In this document: piece by piece, positions 6,757-12,152 of the stretch
Layout of the letters: each line of letters begins with the position of its first letter
Position numbering within the stretch: the first letter of the stretch is position 1
NCBI GenBank assembly: GCA_029257755.1
Contig: JARIAP010000023.1
Location: 1 to 12,152, forward strand
Direction of reading: 5' to 3'
Length of the DNA stretch: 12,152 nucleotides
DNA from: Helicobacter sp.
GTDB taxonomy: Bacteria; Campylobacterota; Campylobacteria; Campylobacterales; Helicobacteraceae
Notes under the pieces: model-generated
The model's input: the letters and a program-made list of their open reading frames with translations, nothing else
Told to the model about the DNA's origin: nothing
Database searches by the model: none
Made by a program: the position numbers and the translations under genes

Positions 6757-7719
6757 TTATATATCAACTAAAATCCATTCTTTTGGATAAAAATCTCTCA
6801 TTCTCTCTATCGAAGAGGTTTTAAAAACCTTTGATGGTGCAATAACAATTTTTTGTGGATTATTTATTAAATAGGCAGCCCACCAACTAAATGTAGAATT
6901 AGCTATAATTGCATGTTTGCATGAACGCATTAATTCCATATCACAAAAAGCATTTCCTTCATCATTATTGTCTATAAATTCAAACTCAATTTTCTTTACT
7001 ATATCTTGATTCAGGGTTTTTATAAATTCATTTTTACACCATTGCATATCATTACTAAAAACAAATATATGAGGATTTGTAAGGTTTTTGCATATTATAT
7101 CAAGTGCTTGATTATAATATACATGTGTGAGTTGTATATATCCTCTATCACTAAGCAACAAATAATCGCCCCTTCTAATATGCAAAAAAATGCTTTGTTT
7201 TGTATCAATAATTTTTTGTTTTATGCTCATAGAATATTTAGTAAGATTAGATTTAGTTTTAAATTCATCATAAATACATTTAGAAATAGCATTAATATAT
7301 GTAAGACTTTGAAAAAATCCAGAAAAATATGAATTATCCATAAAAAATGGTTTTGTCTCTTTCATTTTACTAATAAGTTTCAAATCATCATCTACATTAA
7401 ATTTATATAAAGTCCTTCTAAATGGTTTTGGTATTAATTTATTAATTGTTTTACGGATTAAAAACATATTGTCATTAGATTTAAAAAATTGTTCTACATC
7501 AAAATCAAGTAAAATAGGTAGTGTTAAGCTGTAATTTGTAATCTCTAAGTTTCTAATTGTATTTTGTGCTATTCCATCTTTAAATGGTTTTGTGTTATTT
7601 TTATCTATATACCATGAAGCATCTAACTTAACTTCATATCCTTTATTTGCTAATAATCTAGCAAATGAATAAATAAACATTTGATTGCCTAGTCCGCCAT
7701 CTATTCTAACAATAAGCAT
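6757..7719 (-). CDS. Glycosyltransferase family 11, alpha-1,2-fucosyltransferase-like
   Basis: 320 residues. GT11 enzymes move L-fucose from GDP-fucose to a galactose-type acceptor, in Helicobacter on the LPS O-chain during Lewis-type antigen synthesis, at the cytoplasmic face. The sequence shows IDGGLGNQMF (6-15) at the N-terminus, YFSGFFQS (131-138), the GDP-fucose-binding HIRRGDY (180-186), FVFSNDMQWC (219-228), the acidic DMELMRSCKHAI block (260-271) and NSTFSWWAAY (274-283). Length and motif order are those of complete enzymes. AAAGGA lies 6 nt before the ATG. It stands alone: separate from the NYN gene by 192 nt and convergent with the ComF-family gene. Unlike the known phase-variable H. 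pylori futC there is no long poly-C tract, so it appears constitutively in frame. The acceptor is not predictable. Confidence 0.9.
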   Translation of the reverse strand: MLIVRIDGGLGNQMFIYSFARLLANKGYEVKLDASWYIDKNNTKPFKDGIAQNTIRNLEITNYSLTLPILLDFDVEQFFKSNDNMFLIRKTINKLIPKPFRRTLYKFNVDDDLKLISKMKETKPFFMDNSYFSGFFQSLTYINAISKCIYDEFKTKSNLTKYSMSIKQKIIDTKQSIFLHIRRGDYLLLSDRGYIQLTHVYYNQALDIICKNLTNPHIFVFSNDMQWCKNEFIKTLNQDIVKKIEFEFIDNNDEGNAFCDMELMRSCKHAIIANSTFSWWAAYLINNPQKIVIAPSKVFKTSSIERMRDFYPKEWILVDI

Positions 7720-7846
7720 GTATATTCCTTTAATAAATTAATATTTGTTGATTTTCAATAAACGATGCTTCATAATTACATATAATTACTTAATATAAAA
7801 GATTGATGAATTTAAATAAATATTCTTTATAAAAACCATATTACAT

Positions 7847-7870
7847 AGATTCTTAATAACTATAGAATCT
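7847..7870. repeat. Inverted pair of the TAGAWTCT word upstream of the fucosyltransferase
   Basis: AGATTCT (7847-7853) and AGAATCT (7864-7870) are reverse complements 10 nt apart and could form a 7-bp hairpin. They are the only intergenic copies of a word that occurs 17 times in the window. On the minus strand TATAGT (7863-7858) in the loop could be a -10 for the fucosyltransferase gene, with a 140-nt leader; this is tentative. No T-run follows closely, so a terminator role for the NYN gene is doubtful. Confidence 0.4.
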
Positions 7871-7875
7871 TTGCA

Positions 7876-7902
7876 ATAAAAATTTATTTAATATGATAAA
7901 TT
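7876..7902 (-). terminator. Possible weak terminator after the ABC-NYN unit
   Basis: On the minus strand, just after the NYN stop codon, AATTTAT pairs with ATAAATT around an 8-nt loop, followed by TTTAT. The stem is entirely A-T, so it may be a chance feature of an AT-rich gap, but position and T-tail are as expected for the end of a transcript. Confidence 0.25.
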
Positions 7903-7911
7903 ATATTTGTG

Positions 7912-8514
7912 CTATTTACTCTTAGTTGTGCTACTTTTAGCTCTAGTTTTTCTTTTTGTAGAGGCTTTAGGTTTAGATTCTATAAAATTATCTGATAATC
8001 TTTCTGTTAATGTTTGAGTATCTAATACTTCTAACGCACTAGCAAATTCATCAAGCATATCACCAGTAGATAAAAAATCATTGCTTTGCTCTTTAACTTT
8101 ATTTGGTTCTAGATTATAAATAGTGTTATATGATCGTTTTAGAAATGATTCGCTTCCTTTAGAATATTGATAAAAGCAAATAGCTTCTAAACCTCTAGAT
8201 CTAATTTCACTAGCTAATACACCAAATTCACGATAATTAGATGCTATTGCAACGCTATCATATTTGCCACAATAAAGCGATTTTGATACATCTACACTTA
8301 AACGCATGTTTATATTTGCTTGATTTCCTCCAAGTAAGATCTTAAAATAATTCTTTTCTAATTGATTATACCAAGAATCAAGATTATCTTTTGTAACATA
8401 AGCTTGTTTTATACAAATATTATAGTCTTTACTTCTTAGATAGTCAAAAATAACGGTCATAAATGCAACTTCAAGCCTATCACAATCAACAAATAAAGCT
8501 AAGTTCTTAGCCAT
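7912..8514 (-). CDS. NYN/PIN-like domain protein (LabA-like) with basic tail
   Basis: 200 residues, cytoplasmic. Residues 5-115 look like a NYN domain, the PIN-like nuclease fold: LALFVDCDRLE (5-15; D10, D12) at strand 1, NMRLSVDVSKSL (69-80; D75), then YDSVAIASNYREFGVLASEIRSRGLEA (in the region 85-111), which occupies the place of the usual S-G-D-S-D-F block followed by the helix and R-x-x-G. The two Asp of that block are replaced (N93, R95), with E96 nearby, so nuclease activity is uncertain. Residues 136-178 are acidic and probably disordered; 181-200 is a Lys/Arg/Ser/Thr tail suited to nucleic acid. The start is fixed by AAAGGAG (8520-8526), 5 nt before the ATG, which overlaps the TAA of the ABC ATPase. 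The 10-nt gap makes it co-transcribed with that gene. No toxin or antitoxin partner is next to it. Confidence 0.8.
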   Translation of the reverse strand: MAKNLALFVDCDRLEVAFMTVIFDYLRSKDYNICIKQAYVTKDNLDSWYNQLEKNYFKILLGGNQANINMRLSVDVSKSLYCGKYDSVAIASNYREFGVLASEIRSRGLEAICFYQYSKGSESFLKRSYNTIYNLEPNKVKEQSNDFLSTGDMLDEFASALEVLDTQTLTERLSDNFIESKPKASTKRKTRAKSSTTKSK

Positions 8515-8524
8515 TATATCTCCT

Positions 8525-10147
8525 TTAATTAGAATAAAAATGATGATAAACTTCCATCATTTTTTTTGTATATTCGTGTTTTGGATTATGTAAAACCTCT
8601 TCCATAGCACCATATTCAACAATATTTCCCTCAAACATAACAGCTACATCATCACACATATTTGACACTATATTAATATCATGTGTAATAAACATATAAC
8701 TAAGATTAAAGGTTTTTTGCATATTAGATAAAAGCTGCAATGTATTTTTTTGCACAAATTTATCTAATGCACTTGTTGGCTCATCAAGTATAAGTATACT
8801 AGGGTATAATACCATGCAACGAGCTATTGCAACTCTTTGCCTTTGTCCTCCACTTAACTCACTTGGGTATCTATCAAGCAAATCTCTTTCCAATTCTAAG
8901 AAATTAAATACATTTTCTATATCTTTTTGAATTTCATCTTTACTTTTTTTCTGCAACAATAAACCTTCAGATACCAAATCTCTAACACGAAAACGCGGAT
9001 TTAAAGAAGTTGTAGAATCTTGAAAAACAATCTGCATTTTTTTTCTCATATATTTTAAATATGTTTTATCAATTTTTCCATTACAAGATAATTTTTTATT
9101 AAAATAAAAATCTTCTCCATTAGTATCCATTAGATGAAGCACTCCTTGTGCTAATGAACTTTTACCGCTACCGCTCTCTCCTATAATACCCAAAGTTTTA
9201 CCTTCTTGCAATACTAAATTAACTTTTTTTGTAATTATATATAATTTTTTACTAAAAAAATTACTTTTTTTAACACCAACGCTAAAATTAGAAAGTTTCA
9301 TAACAATTGGTTTAATAATATTGTTGCATTCTCTTTTATCAAGAAAATGGGCATCAAAAAGTTGTCTTGTGTATAAATGTTTAGGTGTATTATTTTTACG
9401 CAAGATTTCTATTATTTTACCATTTTGCATAATTATATTTTCATCGCACAAATACCTTAATATACCTAAATCATGAGTAACAAACAAAATGGCAATGCCA
9501 TTATTTTTAGAAATATCTTTTAATAATTCTACAATTTGAAAACTTAAAAAAGAATCTAATGCAGTAGTTGGTTCATCACATATAATTAGCTTTGGATTGC
9601 CTATAAGTGCAATAGCAATAGAAATCCTTTGTCTTTGCCCTCCACTTAACTCATGAGGATAATGATATAATATATTTTCATCTAATCCTAAATTATTGCA
9701 AATTTTAATAATATGCTCTTTTCGTTTCATAGAATCTAATATTAATTTATGTATAATCAAAACTTCTTCGATTTGTTTATACACTTTATGTAATGGATTT
9801 AAAGAACTTAATGGATCTTGTGGTATGTATGATATATCTTTGCCCAAAAATTTATGTATTATAGCTTGATTATATATTTTTTCCTTAGTTTTATTATTTT
9901 GTATTAATAAGTTATTGTTGTCAAATATAATATTTCCAGAATTTATTATAACATTTTTATCAAGCCCCATAATAATACGCATAAGCATACTTTTACCGCT
10001 ACCACTTTCACCAGCAATACCAAAACATTGTCCATGCTTAATATTTATAGATATATTACTTAATTGAAATGTATCAATAGAATTATATAGATTGTTTTGC
10101 TTGTTTGACTTAAAATATGCGTTTAGATTCTCAATTTGTAAAAGCAT
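8525..10147 (-). CDS. Fused two-domain ABC transporter ATPase, peptide/nickel (Dpp/Opp/YejF) type
   Basis: 540 residues carrying two complete ABC ATPase domains. Domain 1: Walker A GESGSGKS (46-53), Q-loop Q110 in YIPQDPLSSLNP, signature LSGGQRQR (167-174), Walker B LIICDEP (187-193) and switch H225. Domain 2: Walker A GESGSGKS (323-330), Q-loop Q376 in VFQDSTTSLNP, signature LSGGQRQR (431-438), Walker B ILILDEP (451-457) and H489. Each domain ends with a short oligopeptide-transporter motif (TPKHLYTRQLF and NPKHEYTKKMM). The fusion matches YejF-like proteins, which energise uptake of peptides, nickel or similar solutes at the inner membrane. All catalytic residues are present. AAAAAGG lies 6 nt before the ATG. 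No permease or binding-protein gene is nearby on this strand, so the partners must be encoded elsewhere or the unit has been separated. Substrate unknown. Confidence 0.93.
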   Translation of the reverse strand: MLLQIENLNAYFKSNKQNNLYNSIDTFQLSNISINIKHGQCFGIAGESGSGKSMLMRIIMGLDKNVIINSGNIIFDNNNLLIQNNKTKEKIYNQAIIHKFLGKDISYIPQDPLSSLNPLHKVYKQIEEVLIIHKLILDSMKRKEHIIKICNNLGLDENILYHYPHELSGGQRQRISIAIALIGNPKLIICDEPTTALDSFLSFQIVELLKDISKNNGIAILFVTHDLGILRYLCDENIIMQNGKIIEILRKNNTPKHLYTRQLFDAHFLDKRECNNIIKPIVMKLSNFSVGVKKSNFFSKKLYIITKKVNLVLQEGKTLGIIGESGSGKSSLAQGVLHLMDTNGEDFYFNKKLSCNGKIDKTYLKYMRKKMQIVFQDSTTSLNPRFRVRDLVSEGLLLQKKSKDEIQKDIENVFNFLELERDLLDRYPSELSGGQRQRVAIARCMVLYPSILILDEPTSALDKFVQKNTLQLLSNMQKTFNLSYMFITHDINIVSNMCDDVAVMFEGNIVEYGAMEEVLHNPKHEYTKKMMEVYHHFYSN

Positions 10148-10176
10148 AGAAAACCTTTTTATATATCTAAAACAAT

Positions 10177-10182
10177 ATTATA
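10177..10182 (-). promoter_or_regulatory. Candidate -10 for the ABC-NYN unit
   Basis: TATAAT on the minus strand lies 30 nt before the ATG at 10147, giving a start near 10170. A second TATAAT occurs at 10220-10225. The surrounding 107 nt after rimM is nearly all A and T, so hits are easy to come by; a promoter here is expected because the gap separates unrelated genes. Confidence 0.4.
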
Positions 10183-10254
10183 TTAAATTTATTTATATTT
10201 TTAATTGAAACATTACTTCATTATATTAATTTATATATTACATATTTAATATAT

Positions 10255-10869
10255 CTACACAATACGCAAAAATTTAGCATCTTTAGTTAATATTTGTTTT
10301 GTTTCAATACATATTTTCAACACATATCTATCTATATATGGAATCAAAAAGTTTTTATCTAATACAAAATAATGAGTATTTGAAATTTCTTGAATATCTT
10401 TAACCACCCCAATTTCAATACCATCATCTATAACTTCCATGCCTATAACATCAAAATAAAAAAATTCATCTTTTTTTAATCCACATAATTCCCTTGTATC
10501 ATGTATAGTATTGTAAAAAACCATATTTTTTAAACAATCAGCTTCTTCTTTATTGTTTATCTCATTAAGTCGCATAGTATTTGTAGATTCATTAAAGAGT
10601 TTAATAGTCATTGGAAAATAATAATTTTCTTTTGTATTGTTTATATAGAAAGCTTTATTATTACCCACTATACAATTACTTATATCTAAAATATGATTCA
10701 GTTGTGATAAAACATTATTAAATGGTATATATATTACCAAGCCTTTATTTAATATTTCAGGAAAATCTGTTAATAAAGACACCCTAATATTGCCTTTTAG
10801 ACCAACACTTCTACCAAATGTTCCAACACTTAGCATTTGTGATATTTGTAAAGCTATTGGTTTAATCAT
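10255..10869 (-). CDS. rimM: Ribosome maturation factor RimM
   Basis: 204 residues. RimM binds bS19 in the 30S head and assists 16S rRNA processing and 30S maturation. The N-terminal RimM barrel carries SVGTFGRSVGLKGNIRV (14-30), and the C-terminal PRC-barrel carries FYFDVIGMEV, IEIGVVKDI and FLIPYIDRYV (about 137-183). It is longer than the usual ~170 residues because of an Asn/Lys-rich insertion in the middle (about 65-105). Start uncertain: the ATG at 10869 adds 11 residues before the internal ATG at 10836, which fits the family N-terminus better; neither has a ribosome-binding site. It lies 36 nt after the KH gene, in the rpsP operon. In H. pylori and C. jejuni trmD and rplS follow; here they do not. 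Confidence 0.92.
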   Translation of the reverse strand: MIKPIALQISQMLSVGTFGRSVGLKGNIRVSLLTDFPEILNKGLVIYIPFNNVLSQLNHILDISNCIVGNNKAFYINNTKENYYFPMTIKLFNESTNTMRLNEINNKEEADCLKNMVFYNTIHDTRELCGLKKDEFFYFDVIGMEVIDDGIEIGVVKDIQEISNTHYFVLDKNFLIPYIDRYVLKICIETKQILTKDAKFLRIV

Positions 10870-10905
10870 TATTTAAAGTTAGTTTATACAAAAATTTTCA
10901 TTTAA

Positions 10906-11169
10906 TTATTGTTTATTGTTTTTTGGCACTACTATAATTTCATAAGAAATGTTATCTTTCGCCTTACAAGCAGATATAACATTTTTTAATGCACTTACCA
11001 TTTTTCCATCTTTACCTATAATTTTCCCTACATCTTCATTAGCTACTTCAATAGACAATGTATAATCAGAGCGTTTGCCATCACTAATTAATACAGCTAC
11101 ATCATCTGGAAATTTAACAATTTTTTTAATATAAACTTCAAGGAAGTTTTTAACAGGTAGATTCTCCAT
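10906..11169 (-). CDS. khpA: KH-domain RNA-binding protein (KhpA-type)
   Basis: 87 residues, a single KH domain of the short KhpA/YlqC type. The RNA-binding loop VGKIIGKDGKMV (47-58) contains the GxxG motif as GKDG (52-55). It is preceded by the short strand-helix N-terminus NFLEVYIKKIVKFPDDV. These proteins bind RNA, often with the Jag/KhpB partner, and sit next to rpsP and rimM in many bacteria. Its ATG is one base after the rpsP stop, so translation is likely coupled to rpsP. The product ends in a Lys/Asn-rich tail. The symbol is given by family and context rather than by a test of function. Confidence 0.92.
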   Translation of the reverse strand: MENLPVKNFLEVYIKKIVKFPDDVAVLISDGKRSDYTLSIEVANEDVGKIIGKDGKMVSALKNVISACKAKDNISYEIIVVPKNNKQ

Positions 11170-11170
11170 T

Positions 11171-11398
11171 TTACTTACTCAAAATATCTACTCTTTCGCT
11201 CATTTTTGCACCAACACTTTTCCAATATTCTAATCTTTCTTGATTGATTTTTACAACCGCTGGATTTGCTACAGGATTATAATACCCAATAGATTCTATC
11301 CAACCACCATCTCTTCTTTTTCTTGAATCTGTTACTACAACTCTATAAAAAGGCTTCTTTTTTCTTCCCATTCTTGTTAGTCTAATTACTGTTGCCAT
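11171..11398 (-). CDS. rpsP: 30S ribosomal protein bS16
   Basis: 75 residues, normal for the group. bS16 is an early-binding 30S protein of the body. [19 protein letters not shown] at the N-terminus is diagnostic, followed by [13 protein letters not shown] and the IGYYNP motif. AAGGA is 6-7 nt before the ATG. It is the first gene of an operon continuing with the KH-domain gene and rimM, and is preceded by a doubled extended -10 promoter. Confidence 0.98.
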   Translation of the reverse strand: MATVIRLTRMGRKKKPFYRVVVTDSRKRRDGGWIESIGYYNPVANPAVVKINQERLEYWKSVGAKMSERVDILSK

Positions 11399-11433
11399 TA
11401 GTTTCCTTAAATATATAATTTTTTAAAACTTTA

Positions 11434-11455
11434 ATTCTAGCATAATTTTAGCATA
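11434..11455 (-). promoter_or_regulatory. Tandem extended -10 promoters of rpsP, 11 bp apart
   Basis: On the minus strand TATGCTAAAAT (11455-11445) is followed directly by TATGCTAGAAT (11444-11434). Both contain the TGCTAnAAT extended -10, repeated exactly 11 bp apart. Starts would fall near 11438 and 11427, leaving leaders of about 40 and 29 nt before rpsP. A, T-rich sequence with a run of seven A lies upstream. The quality of both boxes fits a strongly expressed ribosomal operon. The remaining gap towards kdsB (11456-11556) is AT-rich without a gene. Confidence 0.7.
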
Positions 11456-11556
11456 ATTTTAAATATTTTTTTATTCATACTTCATTTGATTTATAAAATT
11501 TATATAATCACAAAATTAAATTATAATTTAGCTATAAAATAATATTGCATAATACA

Positions 11557-12152
11557 TTAGAAATTATAAATTTTTCTAGCATTTTCTAAATCTTGCTTTG
11601 TATCAATTCCTATACTATCACTTTTCACAATAGCAACTTTTATTGTTTTATTATAATATACCGCACGAAGTTGTTCTAATTTCTCTATATTTTCTAATGT
11701 AGTTTCAGGTAACCTAGAAAATTCTTCAAGACTATGTTTAAAAAATCCATATAATCCTAAATGCCCTAAATAGCTTTGCTTTGTTAAATCTTTTACATCT
11801 CTATGATATGGTATAATAGATCTAGAAAAATATATTGCATGTTGAAAATTATTTAATATTACTTTTACCATGTTTGGATTTTGTGCTTCATTATATAGAA
11901 TCTCCTTAGCACAAGTAGCCATAAAAATATCTTGTTTCATACATTCTTTTAATGAATTAATTACATTTTTTTCTAAAAATGGCTCATCAGCTTGTATATT
12001 TATAATCACTTCATTATCATTTAGTCCTAAAATTCTACTTGCTTCAAGCACACGCAAACTACCATTTGGTATATTAGGATCTGTTAATACAGCTTTAATA
12101 TTATACTTTTTTGCTATATCATAAGTTTCTTGCGAATCTAATGCTAACACTA
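11557..12152 (-). CDS. kdsB: 3-deoxy-manno-octulosonate cytidylyltransferase (CMP-Kdo synthetase), partial at N-terminus
   Basis: The frame runs off the right edge; the visible part is 197 residues starting with a GTG codon that is an internal Val, not the start. Compared with ~240-residue family members the first 40-45 residues, including the CTP-binding ARLxSxR region, are outside the window. The enzyme makes CMP-Kdo from CTP and Kdo for lipid A core synthesis in the cytoplasm. Seen here: INIQADEPF (50-58 of the visible part; family VQGDEP), AIYFSRSIIPYHRD, LGHLGLYGF, IEKLEQLRAVYY and SIGIDTKQDLE, all family blocks. The loop VLTDPNIPNGSLR stands where the family usually has MT..H.SGTxR. It is 158 nt upstream of rpsP on the same strand but separated by the rpsP promoters. 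Confidence 0.93.
   Translation of the reverse strand, partial: VLALDSQETYDIAKKYNIKAVLTDPNIPNGSLRVLEASRILGLNDNEVIINIQADEPFLEKNVINSLKECMKQDIFMATCAKEILYNEAQNPNMVKVILNNFQHAIYFSRSIIPYHRDVKDLTKQSYLGHLGLYGFFKHSLEEFSRLPETTLENIEKLEQLRAVYYNKTIKVAIVKSDSIGIDTKQDLENARKIYNF

Noticed and set aside
7006..7332. Plus-strand open frame of 108 codons inside the fucosyltransferase gene
   Set aside because: It lies wholly antisense to a gene with complete GT11 motifs, has no start signal, and has no recognisable content.
11517..11530. Perfect 14-nt palindrome TAAATTATAATTTA after kdsB
   Set aside because: It is made only of A and T in an AT-rich gap, with no G-C in the stem, so it has little weight as terminator or operator.
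12148..12150. GTG at 12150 as the start of kdsB
   Set aside because: The family needs another 40-45 residues including the CTP-binding region; the codon corresponds to an internal Val and the frame remains open to the window edge.

Overview
The window reads as a very AT-rich chromosomal segment (by eye about a quarter G+C) from a Helicobacter or a close relative in the Campylobacterota. Three things suggest this. There is a run of Helicobacter-type outer-membrane beta-barrel genes. The coaD-tmk-comF order and the rpsP-KH-rimM order are ones I recall from Helicobacter and Campylobacter. Several promoters have the T-rich plus extended -10 form (TGnTAnAAT) typical of the group. No rRNA, tRNA, CRISPR array, insertion sequence or phage gene is visible.

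Layout. (1) Positions 1-3110, minus strand: four consecutive outer-membrane protein genes, the last running off the left edge. At each of the three junctions the downstream start codon lies inside, or very close to, the codons of the upstream C-terminal aromatic beta-signal. (2) Positions 3111-3398: divergent control region with a good extended -10 for the OMP operon and a 10-bp inverted repeat. (3) Positions 3399-6586, plus strand: a membrane-anchored divergent polysaccharide deacetylase, a 133-residue single-span protein I do not recognise, then tightly packed coaD (CoA synthesis), tmk (dTTP synthesis) and a ComF-family phosphoribosyltransferase, closed by a weak hairpin. (4) Positions 6757-7719, minus: an intact GT11 (alpha-1,2-fucosyltransferase-like) gene standing alone. 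(5) Positions 7912-10147, minus: a fused two-domain peptide/nickel-type ABC ATPase followed 10 nt later by a NYN/PIN-like protein with altered acidic residues. (6) Positions 10255-11398, minus: rpsP, a KH-domain protein and rimM, driven by two extended -10 elements exactly 11 bp apart. The expected trmD and rplS do not follow. (7) Positions 11557-12152, minus: the 3' three-quarters of kdsB (CMP-Kdo synthesis), whose substrate loop departs from the family motif.

Functional themes are the cell surface (OMPs, fucosyltransferase, kdsB, deacetylase) and housekeeping translation and nucleotide genes. The two observations I consider most unusual are the OMP junction architecture, which would couple translation of successive barrels, and a strongly over-represented near-palindromic word TAGAWTCT spread over the whole window in several reading frames. 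Its only intergenic copies form an inverted pair next to the fucosyltransferase gene.
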